Assembly (NCBI GenBank): GCA_030684355.1
Contig: JAUXTN010000142.1
Span: 1-50,873 of the forward strand
Source of the DNA: Pseudomonadota bacterium
Lineage (GTDB): Bacteria > Myxococcota_A > UBA796 > SXON01
Direction: 5' to 3'
DNA: 50,873 nucleotides
Part shown: piece after piece, positions 26,977 to 34,943 of the stretch
Numbering within the stretch: position 1 is the stretch's first letter
Layout of the letters: the number at the start of each line of letters is the position of its first letter
Program-made: the position numbers and the translations under genes
The notes under the pieces: model-generated
What the model was told of the DNA's origin: nothing
Seen by the model: the letters and a program-made list of their open reading frames with translations, nothing else
The model's database searches: none

Positions 26977-28209
26977 CTAGAACCCCTCGATCTGCGCCTT
27001 GTACCGATCGATCTGGCGGGCCATCGCGTGGCGCTCGCCCTCCAGCACGATCGCCTCCTTCGGGCACACCCACCAGCAGTAGAGGCACTGCACGCAGTCG
27101 GGCGCGCTCGTCGTCTTGCCGATCTGCTCCAGGGGCAGCCCGGTCGGGCAGGCGTCCGCGCAGCGGCGGCAGTCCCCGCACGCCTCGGCCTTGCGCGCGA
27201 CGACTCGTAGGGTGTCGTCCTCGCGCGAGTAGACGTCCTGGATGATCTTCAGCTTGTAGGCGGTCTCCGCGACGATCGGCTTCTCGATCAGCGGGCGCAC
27301 CGCGAGCTTCAGCCACGTCAGCGACCGCGCCTCGGAGAGCTCCGCGAGCCGGCTCCGCGGCGGCGCACGCTTGATCGGGCGCACCATCGGCACCTTCTCC
27401 ACGATGTCCGCCCACAGCCGCGCGGTCAGGTGCCCGGAGTCGAACGCGTGGACGAGGTACGGCACGTCCCGCCAGGGCATGTCGACGAGCCGGCAGACGA
27501 CGAGGTCGTTGAGGAAGGCGTCGTCGCTCATCAGGAGGTGGCCGAAGCGGAAGGGGTCGCCGTCGCCGGGGCCGTTGCCCTCCATGCCGACCAGCCCGTC
27601 GACCAGCACCAGGTCGGGCATCACGACCTCGTTGAGCGCGAAGATGTTGCGCCCCAGGTCGTAGTGCATGTGCCGCTTGTCCTGGCCGACCGCGATGCCG
27701 ACCCAGTTCTTCATCGCGCTGGAGAGGCCGGCCTCGCAGTGGGTCTTGATCTTCGGCACGCTGATGAGGAAGTCGGCGTCGAGCACGGTGCGCGCGATGG
27801 CCGGGTGGGCGTCGCGATGGAGCACGACCTCGCGCCCCTCGTCCGTGTTGAGGTTCACGACCCGCACGCCGTGCCGCTCCGCGACCGCCGCCACGCGCAA
27901 CCGCTTGAAGGTGTCGATGTTCCGCCGCGCCACGCCCACGTTCGAGCCGTCGGCCACGGTGAGGTCGGTGTAGCCCCGCCGCCGGAGCGCCGCGAACAGC
28001 CCCTCCAGCACGCGCAGATCGACGCAGTTGCCGGTCAGCGCGACGAGGTCGTTGTTGAGGTTCGGCTTCACCACGATGCGGGCGCGGCGGTCGGACGGGA
28101 GCTTGTGCTCCCACGCGGCGACCATCGCCTCGATCGTGGCGAGCACCTCGCTCGTGGTCCAGGCGCGGTGCACGTCGACGCGGCCGCGTTCGCAGGTGTA
28201 GGTCAGCAC
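26977..28209 (-). CDS. DUF362 domain fused to a two-cluster ferredoxin
   Basis: The 410-residue protein starts at GTG 28209; the divergent gene at 28264 limits any extension. Residues about 20-300 are a DUF362-type domain (RIVVKPNLNNDLV, DFLISVPKIKTHCEAGLS, MKNWVGIAVGQDKRHMHYD, LVLVDGLVGMEGNGPG). The C-terminus holds two 4Fe-4S motifs: CGDCRRCADACP and CVQCLYCWWVCP. Proteins of this type are found in redox contexts and beside polysaccharide genes, but no reaction is firmly known. The ferredoxin module suggests electron transfer to or from the N-terminal domain. It is the only minus-strand gene between plus-strand glycosyltransferase genes. Confidence 0.82.
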   Translation of the reverse strand: MLTYTCERGRVDVHRAWTTSEVLATIEAMVAAWEHKLPSDRRARIVVKPNLNNDLVALTGNCVDLRVLEGLFAALRRRGYTDLTVADGSNVGVARRNIDTFKRLRVAAVAERHGVRVVNLNTDEGREVVLHRDAHPAIARTVLDADFLISVPKIKTHCEAGLSSAMKNWVGIAVGQDKRHMHYDLGRNIFALNEVVMPDLVLVDGLVGMEGNGPGDGDPFRFGHLLMSDDAFLNDLVVCRLVDMPWRDVPYLVHAFDSGHLTARLWADIVEKVPMVRPIKRAPPRSRLAELSEARSLTWLKLAVRPLIEKPIVAETAYKLKIIQDVYSREDDTLRVVARKAEACGDCRRCADACPTGLPLEQIGKTTSAPDCVQCLYCWWVCPKEAIVLEGERHAMARQIDRYKAQIEGF

Positions 28210-28228
28210 GAGGCGAAGATAGCCGGGC

Positions 28229-28257
28229 TTGCCGCTGGATGGGAGAGCGGCGACAAT
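28229..28257 (+). promoter_or_regulatory. candidate promoter giving a near-leaderless Uma2 mRNA
   Basis: TTGCCG (28229-28234) and GACAAT (28252-28257) are spaced by 17 bases. The -10 ends only six bases before the ATG at 28264, so transcription would start at or next to the start codon. The gap between the divergent genes is only 54 bases. Confidence 0.35.
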
Positions 28258-28263
28258 AGGGGC

Positions 28264-28797
28264 ATGTCCGCTCCGCGTCGACACCCGCTGGTCACCGAGG
28301 AGGAGTTCTTCGAGCTCCCCGAGAGCCACGACCACATCGAGCTCCTCGACGGGGAGGTGATCCTGGCTCCCGCCCCCACCAGCGCCCACCAGATCCTTGT
28401 TCACTACCTCTCGATCGAGCTCGGGCTCTGGGCCCGGCAGCACCGCCCCGCCTTCGTCGGCCTCTCCCCGTTCGACGTGCGCATCGCGCCCGGCCGCGTC
28501 GTCCAGCCCGACCTGTTCGTGCTCCTCGACGGCCTCCCCTCCCAGCAGGGCGTCTTCCACGGCGTGCCCGGCCTCACGATCGAGGTCCTCTCCGACGATC
28601 GCCGCTACGATCGCCTCGCCAAGCGTCTCGTGTACGCCGAGGCAGGGGTGAAGGAGTACTGGATCGTCGATCGCCGCCGGCGGTTGATCGAAGTGGTCCG
28701 CGGCCTGGAGACCGTCGCCGAGATCGAGGATCGGCTCGCCTCCGAGCTCCTCCCCGGCTTCACGCTCGACGTGAAGGCCCTCTTCGAGGACGTGTAG
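28264..28797 (+). CDS. Uma2-family (DUF820) PD-(D/E)XK nuclease-like protein
   Basis: The 177-residue protein has the family order: TEEEFFELPESHDHIELLDG at the N-terminus, the strand-turn VQPDLFVLLD carrying the catalytic-type Asp, GLTIEVLSDD with the Glu, and YAEAGVKEYWIVDRRRR. The fold is restriction endonuclease-like. Uma2 proteins are abundant in Cyanobacteria and Myxococcota; biological role is not settled. Adjacent to a convergent glycosyltransferase gene (18-base gap). Cytoplasmic. Confidence 0.85.
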   Translation: MSAPRRHPLVTEEEFFELPESHDHIELLDGEVILAPAPTSAHQILVHYLSIELGLWARQHRPAFVGLSPFDVRIAPGRVVQPDLFVLLDGLPSQQGVFHGVPGLTIEVLSDDRRYDRLAKRLVYAEAGVKEYWIVDRRRRLIEVVRGLETVAEIEDRLASELLPGFTLDVKALFEDV

Positions 28798-28814
28798 TCA
28801 GCGAGGACGTGTCG

Positions 28815-29924
28815 TCACCGCCGGATCCCGTCGAGCACCGCCTCGTACCGCCCCCACACCCGGTCCCACGCGCGCCCCTCCACGTAGGCCCGCCCCTCGC
28901 GGCCGAGCCGGGCCCGCTCCTCGGGGTCCGCGATGAGCTTCAGCATCGCGTTGCGGAGCGCGTCGGCGTCGTCCCGCGGCACGGCGATCCCGATGCCCCC
29001 GGTAGCCTCGCGGATCGCCGGCTGGTCGTAGTAGATGACCGGGCGCCCGCACGCCATCCCCTCGACCGCCGTGAAGCCGAACCCCTCCTCCATGAGCGTC
29101 GGGAACAGCACCACCTCGCTGTCCTGGTAGTAGGGCACGATGTCGGGCACGTCGTGCGCGAAGGTGACCGGCTGGTTGTAGGCCTGGACGCGGAGCTGAT
29201 CCGCGTAGATCCGGTCAGCGACCGCGCCCACGATGGTCAGGTGGGCCCGGTAGCGCTGGTCGGGGCGCATGCGGCCGAGGGCGTCGATGGCGGCGTGCTG
29301 GCCCTTCCCCGGCAGGATGCGGCCCGGGTACACGAACCGGACCGGCGGGAGCGCGGGGAGCTTCATGCCCGCGGCCCCGATCGGCGCGGCGGGGACGGCC
29401 TCGCGGGGGAAGAACCGTCGGATGTCGACCCCGTTCGGGATGACCGTGATCCGCGCCTCGGGGACCCCGATGCGGACGAGCTGCGCCCGGCTCGCCGCCG
29501 ACACCGTGATCACCGCGTCGAGCCGCTTCCCCTGGGCCTTGTAGAGCTGCTCGCGCAGGATCACGCCCACGTCCCGGCGCCCCTCCCCGAACGACGACCT
29601 CCCGAAGTTCAGGTCGTGCACGATGAGCGCGTTCGGCACGCCCGGGACGGCGATCTCCACCGAGTTCGACAACACCACGTCGGGCTTGAAGCGGCGGGCC
29701 TCGCGCGCGGCGGTGAACGCCATCGCGAGGTAGCCGGACGCGCCCTTGTCGCGGAGGTCGACCGCGACCGCCTCGGCGGGCACCTGGTCGCGGGCGGTGC
29801 GGTACCCGACGACGAGCCGCACGTCGTGGTGGCGGCGGGCTTCCTCGTAGAGGGCGGCGAACACCGTCTCTGTGCCGCTCCTTACATCGGGCGGGTAGCG
29901 ACGGGCCACCATCAAGATACGCAT
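28815..29924 (-). CDS. GT4-family glycosyltransferase
   Basis: The 369-residue protein starts at ATG 29924 with MRILMVARRYPPDVRSGTET, the standard acceptor-domain start. ALIVHDLNFG, DAVITVSAASRAQLVRIGV, ITVIPNGVDIRRFFP, VRFVYPGRILPGKGQHAAID and VVLFPTLMEEGFGFTAVEGM are canonical GT4 blocks, including the E-x7-E donor site. Cytoplasmic, probably adding one sugar of the repeat unit. It is divergent from the MopE-repeat gene across 33 bases. Confidence 0.9.
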   Translation of the reverse strand: MRILMVARRYPPDVRSGTETVFAALYEEARRHHDVRLVVGYRTARDQVPAEAVAVDLRDKGASGYLAMAFTAAREARRFKPDVVLSNSVEIAVPGVPNALIVHDLNFGRSSFGEGRRDVGVILREQLYKAQGKRLDAVITVSAASRAQLVRIGVPEARITVIPNGVDIRRFFPREAVPAAPIGAAGMKLPALPPVRFVYPGRILPGKGQHAAIDALGRMRPDQRYRAHLTIVGAVADRIYADQLRVQAYNQPVTFAHDVPDIVPYYQDSEVVLFPTLMEEGFGFTAVEGMACGRPVIYYDQPAIREATGGIGIAVPRDDADALRNAMLKLIADPEERARLGREGRAYVEGRAWDRVWGRYEAVLDGIRR

Positions 29925-29957
29925 CCGACCCTCTATCCGGCGCGCTATCCTCGGTAG

Positions 29958-31196
29958 ATGCTGCTCCTCCTCGCGACCGCCTCCGCCGCCGGTTTGCCCT
30001 GGGAGTGCCCGGCCCTCGACGCCCCGCCCGACGCGCCGCAGTTCCGCACGGACGCCGGGCTGGACGACACGTTCACGCTCCTCTCGGACCTGCAGGACGC
30101 CTGGGTCGAGGCGGACTGTGTTTGGAGCGAGGTGTTGCTCGACACAGGCGCGCTCGAAGCGACCTGCACGACGAGCGTCGGCGCGCTCCTGACGCTGACC
30201 CGTCTCGACGGGGAGGCCACCGGCGAGATCATGCCGAACGACCGCCGAACCTGGTCCAATTGGGCCTTGACCGTCGAGCTGCCGGAGGGGCTCGACACCT
30301 GGACCCGCCTGGACCTCTCCAGCGACGAGGGCAGCTTGTCGAGCGGCGCAGCGTGGGGCGCGGACACCAGCGTGACGGCGGTGTGGACCGGCGCGGTCCT
30401 CGACCTCCCGGACGACGCCTCCTTCACGCTCGGCACGTCGTACTCCTGCTTCTACAGCGACTGCTACCGCAACACCACCATCGACACCTCCACCTGCGAC
30501 TGGTCGTGGGGCTCCAGCGACGGCGACGGGCAGCAGTGGGCCAGCTCCGGCGGGCACCGGGCGGCCATCTTCACCTACTGGCACCAGTGCGGGGCGTACC
30601 CGACCCAGGCCTGGTACGACGACGCGCTGTACGGCCACGTCGACACGACGACCTGGATCCTCGACGAGGCCGACCGGGACGGCTGGTCCGTGGCCGACGG
30701 CGACTGCGACGACACCGACCCCGCCATCTACCCGTGCGCGCGCGACATCGTGGCGGACGGCATCGACCAGGACTGCGACGGCGCGGACAGCCTCGACGGC
30801 GATGGCGACGGCGACCCCTACGACACCGACTGCGACGACGCGAACGGCCTGTTCCACGCGCACGCGGACGACACCCCCGGGGACGGCCTCGATCAGGACT
30901 GCGACGGCGCGGACGACGTCGACGCGGATGCCGACGGCTACACGGCCGACGGCGACGACCGCGAGGCCGACTGCGACGAGGACGACGACGACTTCCATCC
31001 GGGCGCGGCGGACCTCGACTGCGACGGCCTGGACCAGGACTGCGACGGCGAGGACGACTGCGCGGAGCCCGAGCCACCTCCGGCCGAATCCGACTCGCCT
31101 CCCCCGACCGGATCCGCGGGTTGCGGCGGCGGCTCCGCGGCGCTCCTCCTCGTCGGCGCTCTCCTCCTGCGGCCTCGCCGTCGTTCTCGCGTTTGA
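29958..31196 (+). CDS. secreted MopE-repeat protein with MYXO-CTERM-like sorting tail
   Basis: The 412-residue protein has a signal peptide (MLLLLATASAAG), an unrecognised Trp/Cys-rich domain (about 15-235) and then Asp-rich repeats. The repeats take the form GDCDDTDPAIYPC..DGIDQDCDGAD, DTDCDDANG, DGLDQDCDGADD and DLDCDGLDQDCDG. A Pro/Ser linker leads to GSAGCGGG, a hydrophobic segment SAALLLVGALLL and RPRRRSR. That end matches the MYXO-CTERM pattern: invariant Cys, membrane helix, Arg cluster. The tail would be processed and lipid-modified for surface display. Repeats probably bind divalent cations. TATCCT at 29946-29951, directly before the ATG, is a possible -10 for a leaderless message. 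Confidence 0.82.
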   Translation: MLLLLATASAAGLPWECPALDAPPDAPQFRTDAGLDDTFTLLSDLQDAWVEADCVWSEVLLDTGALEATCTTSVGALLTLTRLDGEATGEIMPNDRRTWSNWALTVELPEGLDTWTRLDLSSDEGSLSSGAAWGADTSVTAVWTGAVLDLPDDASFTLGTSYSCFYSDCYRNTTIDTSTCDWSWGSSDGDGQQWASSGGHRAAIFTYWHQCGAYPTQAWYDDALYGHVDTTTWILDEADRDGWSVADGDCDDTDPAIYPCARDIVADGIDQDCDGADSLDGDGDGDPYDTDCDDANGLFHAHADDTPGDGLDQDCDGADDVDADADGYTADGDDREADCDEDDDDFHPGAADLDCDGLDQDCDGEDDCAEPEPPPAESDSPPPTGSAGCGGGSAALLLVGALLLRPRRRSRV

Positions 31197-31205
31197 GGAG
31201 GGGGC

Positions 31206-31224
31206 CCGGGCGCTTCGCGCCCGG
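31206..31224 (+). terminator. hairpin downstream of the MopE-repeat gene
   Basis: CCGGGCGC-TTC-GCGCCCGG forms a perfect 8-bp stem with a three-base loop, ten bases after the TAG stop. No U-tract follows; instead two further hairpins of the repeat element come next. Probable transcription end or 3' stabiliser. Confidence 0.5.
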
Positions 31225-31230
31225 ACCCGT

Positions 31231-31269
31231 GCGGGGGCTCGCCACCCCCGCAACGCCCCGGCGGGGGCG
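31231..31269. repeat. REP-like palindromic element
   Basis: GCGGGGG-CTCGCCA-CCCCCGC is a perfect 7-bp hairpin followed by AACGCCCC and a second small inverted repeat (CGCCCC..GGGGCG). It shares the hairpin-GCAACGCCC core with 20916-21010 and 33967-33992. It is intergenic, between two plus-strand genes. Confidence 0.65.
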
Positions 31270-31369
31270 TAGCGGCCAAAACCCGCCTCCCCCCTATGGA
31301 AACGGGCGCCCGTGTCACGTTGCGTCCGCTCGGCGGACAACCGCGGGCGGGGCCGGTAAGGTTCGGCCC

Positions 31370-32251
31370 ATGCTCCCCGACGACGCCGCTGCCGTCGTCG
31401 GGAGCGCCACCCACGCCTGGGACGCCGACGGCAACGAGGTCCGGCGCGAGGAGCACGCCGACGGCGAGCCCTCGTTCGAGAGCGTGTGGACCTGGGACGA
31501 CGAGGGGCGCATGTTGACGGGAACCCACGGGCTCCTCGGCGGGGACACCTACGGGGAGGAGACCTACGTCTACGACGGCGACCTCCTCGTGGAGGAGACG
31601 CACCTGTACGCGCTCTACCCGGAGGCGAACCGCCACGCCTGGTACACCTACGACGCCGACGGGCAGCTTGTCCTCACCGAGGGCGACGACGGCGCGGACG
31701 GGACGATCGACGGCACGATCGCGGGTATCTGGGAGGCCGGCCACCTCGTGCGGTCCGAGCGCGACACCGGCGCCGACGGCACGCTCGACGACATCACGCT
31801 GAACACCTGGGCGCTCGGTCGCCTCGTGCGCACCGGGCACGACAATGGCGCGGACGGGACGATCGACAGCACGTGCGACACCACCTGGGCCCTCCTCGAC
31901 GAGGGCGAGGTCGCGACGATGGCGTGCAGCGACGCCGACCGCTCGACCGGGTCCACCCAGATCACCACCACGGACGCGCACGGCCAGACCGTCTCGGTGC
32001 TCTACGACTGGGACGACGACGCGGTCATCGACGGCGTCCTCACCTACGAGCGCGACGAGCAGTGCCTCCTCTTGGAGACGCGCGGCGAGCAGCTCTCCGG
32101 CGACCGGTACACCCAAGGCGTCGAATACGACCACGACACGCTCGGGCGCGTCACCCTGGAGGCGGCGTACGTCAGCATGGTGGACAACGACGGCATGACC
32201 CTGAGCCAGGAAGAGCGGTCCACCTGGACCTACACCTGCCCGACGCCGTGA
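31370..32251 (+). CDS. repeat protein with 26-residue GADGT repeats and YD-like segments
   Basis: The 293-residue product has no signal peptide from the ATG at 31370; no better upstream start is seen, so export is uncertain. The first 90 residues resemble Rhs/YD-type strand repeats (AWDADGNEV, WTWDDEGRM, YTYDADGQLV). A three-fold 26-residue repeat follows, each starting GADGT(I/L)D and ending in Trp-rich strands (ERDTGADGTLDD, HDNGADGTIDS). The C-terminus returns to YD-like YDWDDDAVIDG and YDHDTLGRVT. This is likely an elongated beta-wrapped protein. Function unknown. TAAGGT at 31357-31362 could be a -10. Codon use is like the neighbours. Confidence 0.6.
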   Translation: MLPDDAAAVVGSATHAWDADGNEVRREEHADGEPSFESVWTWDDEGRMLTGTHGLLGGDTYGEETYVYDGDLLVEETHLYALYPEANRHAWYTYDADGQLVLTEGDDGADGTIDGTIAGIWEAGHLVRSERDTGADGTLDDITLNTWALGRLVRTGHDNGADGTIDSTCDTTWALLDEGEVATMACSDADRSTGSTQITTTDAHGQTVSVLYDWDDDAVIDGVLTYERDEQCLLLETRGEQLSGDRYTQGVEYDHDTLGRVTLEAAYVSMVDNDGMTLSQEERSTWTYTCPTP

Positions 32252-32278
32252 GGCCGCCGCGGTGACGTCCCCCGCGCC

Positions 32279-33934
32279 CTACTCGATGTAGCCGATCGCC
32301 TTCAGGGCCTCCTCGTTCTGGCCGTCCTCGCCGCCGAGCCACGTCAGGTCGAGGAGGACACCGTCCCAATCGGCCACGCGCGGGGTGACCTCGGGGAACA
32401 CGACCGGCGCGCCCGCCATCTCGATGGACGCGGGGATGCCGAGCGCGGCGAGCACGGTCGGCGCGACATCGAGGAGCGCGACGGGCTCGAGGGTGGCGCC
32501 CGCGGGCACGCCGGCGCCGACCGCGTAGAAGACCCCGCGCGACTCGTGGGTGCCCGTGTAGGCGTCGGTCAGCTTCACGTAGTCGGCGATGGGCTCGCCC
32601 CCGACGCTGTCCGCGGCGAGCCGCTCGGCCGTGATCTGCTCGTCCGTGAGCGTGAGTCCGATCGAGCCCCCGCCGAGGTCCTCGACCCGGTAGAAGGGCT
32701 CCCCGGCGGCGTCCGCGAGCGCCGAGAGCCACGCGACGGCGCGGGCCTGCCCCGCGGGGTCGGCGAGGCCGACGGTGAGCTTGTGGCCCACCTTGGTCAC
32801 GTCCGCGGGGCCCACCTCCGCGGTGAAGCGCGCCCGGAGCCGCTCCGTCAGCGGCGCGAACTGCCCGGCGAGCCCGGTGCCGTCCATCGCCTTGAAGCCG
32901 TGGTCGCTCACGACGATCAACCGCGCGTCCGGCGCGAGGTGGAGGCGGATGTCCCCCAGGATTGCGTCGGCTTGCCGGTACGCTTGCTCGACGATCTCCG
33001 GCTGGTCCCAGTAGAGGTGCGCGAGGCCGTCGGTGGCGTAGTAGGTGAAGGTCGCGAGCTCGGGGTCCCGCGCGTGGAGCTGCGCGACGAACACGTCGCG
33101 GTCGATGCGCCCGCGCATCGTCTGCATGACGAGGTTGGCGCGCGCGGGCTTCGGGTGGAGCACGCGCTCCTCGGCGGACCACGCCGCCGCGCGCGCGAGC
33201 GTCGAGAGCCGCACCCCCGCCTTCACGAGGCCCCACACCAGCTCGACGGTGCCGTGCCGTGCGGCGACCTGCTTGCGACGCATGCGCTTCGAGAGCTCGA
33301 GCTCCTTGACGTAGGAGAGCGCCGCCGGCCAGGTCTCGGGGCCCGGCGCCAACCAGGACGGCACCCAGAACCCCGCGACCTCGCGCGGCGGGTAGTCCAC
33401 GAGCCACTTGTAGAGCCCGACGGTGTGGCCGCGGTCCTCCGCGATGTCCCAGAACCGCGCCACCTCGCAGTCCGTCGACGCCACGTGGAACCCGCGGATG
33501 CCGTGCTCCGCGGGGGGCCGCCCGCTCGCGATCGTGGTCCACAGGAGCGGCGAGAACATCGGCTCCATCGAGGTCAGCGTGGCCCGGGTCCCGTCCTTCG
33601 CGAGCGCGCGGAAGTTTGGGAGATCGAGCCGGTCGATGACGTCGAACGTCGCGCCGTCCACCCCGAGGACGACCACCTTCGCGGCGACCTTCCCGGTCGG
33701 CGAGAACCCGCTCACCCCCCACAAGACCGTCGCCACGATGGCGCCCATCCGCGCCGCCCGATCGCGGAGGAGGAACGCCAGGAGCGCCCCCGCCACCATC
33801 AGCGGGCCGAGGTCGTTGAAGAACGGGTTCGCGACGTCGGCGGCGAACACGGGGACCGACGCCGCGAGGGCGAGCGCGCTCAGCAGGCGAGCGGGCCAGG
33901 GACCGCGGGGCTTCTTCGTAGTCAGGGGCGGCAT
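32279..33934 (-). CDS. type I phosphodiesterase/nucleotide pyrophosphatase-like membrane enzyme
   Basis: The 551-residue product starts at ATG 33934, fixed by GGAGG six bases upstream. Two or three membrane segments lie in the first 90 residues. The catalytic domain is of the alkaline phosphatase superfamily, phosphodiesterase type: VVVLGVDGATFDVI, then MFSPLLWTTIASGRPPAEHG with the Thr nucleophile region, LIVVSDHGFKAMDG and the late His site YTGTHESRGVFYAVG. These enzymes hydrolyse phosphodiesters or nucleotide-sugar pyrophosphates, or transfer phospho-groups. Orientation and gap (91 bases) suggest it is downstream of the acyltransferase gene in the same unit, with a REP-like element between them. 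Confidence 0.82.
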   Translation of the reverse strand: MPPLTTKKPRGPWPARLLSALALAASVPVFAADVANPFFNDLGPLMVAGALLAFLLRDRAARMGAIVATVLWGVSGFSPTGKVAAKVVVLGVDGATFDVIDRLDLPNFRALAKDGTRATLTSMEPMFSPLLWTTIASGRPPAEHGIRGFHVASTDCEVARFWDIAEDRGHTVGLYKWLVDYPPREVAGFWVPSWLAPGPETWPAALSYVKELELSKRMRRKQVAARHGTVELVWGLVKAGVRLSTLARAAAWSAEERVLHPKPARANLVMQTMRGRIDRDVFVAQLHARDPELATFTYYATDGLAHLYWDQPEIVEQAYRQADAILGDIRLHLAPDARLIVVSDHGFKAMDGTGLAGQFAPLTERLRARFTAEVGPADVTKVGHKLTVGLADPAGQARAVAWLSALADAAGEPFYRVEDLGGGSIGLTLTDEQITAERLAADSVGGEPIADYVKLTDAYTGTHESRGVFYAVGAGVPAGATLEPVALLDVAPTVLAALGIPASIEMAGAPVVFPEVTPRVADWDGVLLDLTWLGGEDGQNEEALKAIGYIE

Positions 33935-33966
33935 TCTGGTCCTCCGGCCGACCACCACGTGCCTTC

Positions 33967-33992
33967 GGGCGTTGCGGGGCGGAGCCCCGCCA
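33967..33992. repeat. REP-like palindromic element (reverse orientation)
   Basis: GGGCGTT followed by GCGGGGC-GGA-GCCCCGC, a perfect 7-bp stem with three-base loop at 33974-33990. Read on the other strand it is hairpin plus AACGCCC, the same core as the elements at 20916 and 31231. It lies between the acyltransferase and phosphodiesterase genes. Confidence 0.65.
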
Positions 33993-34025
33993 CAAGCATA
34001 CCCGCGTTCCGACGATCACGGCGCG

Positions 34026-34943
34026 TCATGCGAGCAGCCGGCCGGGCTCGAAGGCGTCCCAGAAGTGCCACTCTTCGGGGTGGGCGGCGAGGACGCGGGC
34101 GAGGAAGGCGGCGGTGGCGTCGGCGCCGGCTTCGAGGGCGGCGTCGGGGTCGGTGGGGAGGGCGACGCGGGGGCCGACGATGGCGCGGTGGCGGAGGCCG
34201 TCGGGGACGACGTGGAGGGTGTGGACGCGGGCCTTGGCGCGGGAGGCGAGCCAGAAGCCGCCTACCGGCACGCGCATCCGTTGGCCGAGCACCGTTCGCT
34301 CCAGACGGCGACCGATCTCCTTGCCGCCGCCGGTGCCGTCGCACGCGGTGAGGACGATCTCGCCGTTCGACAAGGCGCGGAGCACCTTGCGGAGGTAGCC
34401 GGCGCCGTCGTGGAGGGTCACGGGCATGCGCGCCTCGAGCTGGTGGCGAAGCTCGCTCGCCCAGCGGCCGGCCTCGGACTTCTCGATCTGGGGCTCGCCG
34501 CCGCCCACCTGGTGCACGGGGAAGCCCATGGCGCCGAGCACGCAGAGGGGGAGCTGCGCCGGGCCCATGTGCGGATGGACGAGGACGAGGCCCTCGCCGG
34601 CGGCGCGCGCGGCCTCGACGTGCTCCAGCCCCTCCCAGACGAGGTAGCGCGGCCAATTATCACGGTCGATGCGGCCGAAGGCGAAGCTCGCGTACTGGTT
34701 GGCGAAGTGGGCGCCGAACGTGCGCCGGGCCACCCGGCCGAGATCCGTGCGGTCGGGGAACGCGCGCCGGAGGTTCTCCTCCACCTTCGCGCGGGTGCCG
34801 CCCGCGAAGCGCCCCGCGAGGAGCCCCAGGCGGCGGTTGGCGACGTACTCGACGCCGTACGGGCCCCGCTCGAGGGCGAGGCGCCACGGGCCCCACACCA
34901 CGCGTCGATAGAGGTCCTTCGCGGGGGATTCGCCGACCACCAT
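34026..34943 (-). CDS. lipid A-type (LpxL/HtrB) acyltransferase family protein
   Basis: The 305-residue protein follows the sulfatase-fold gene with no gap (TAG then ATG), so it is co-translated. ENLRRAFPDRTDLGRVARRTFGAH is the usual N-terminal block (quoted only in part: NLRRAFPDRTDLGRVARRTF). The catalytic region reads VLVHPHMGPAQLPLCVLGAMG; His125 is followed four residues later by Gln130 where the family normally has Asp or Glu. ACDGTGGGKE and the EEWHFWDAF end are also family features. Members add acyl chains to lipid A at the inner membrane. The Gln change means activity or substrate may differ. Confidence 0.78.
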   Translation of the reverse strand: MVVGESPAKDLYRRVVWGPWRLALERGPYGVEYVANRRLGLLAGRFAGGTRAKVEENLRRAFPDRTDLGRVARRTFGAHFANQYASFAFGRIDRDNWPRYLVWEGLEHVEAARAAGEGLVLVHPHMGPAQLPLCVLGAMGFPVHQVGGGEPQIEKSEAGRWASELRHQLEARMPVTLHDGAGYLRKVLRALSNGEIVLTACDGTGGGKEIGRRLERTVLGQRMRVPVGGFWLASRAKARVHTLHVVPDGLRHRAIVGPRVALPTDPDAALEAGADATAAFLARVLAAHPEEWHFWDAFEPGRLLA

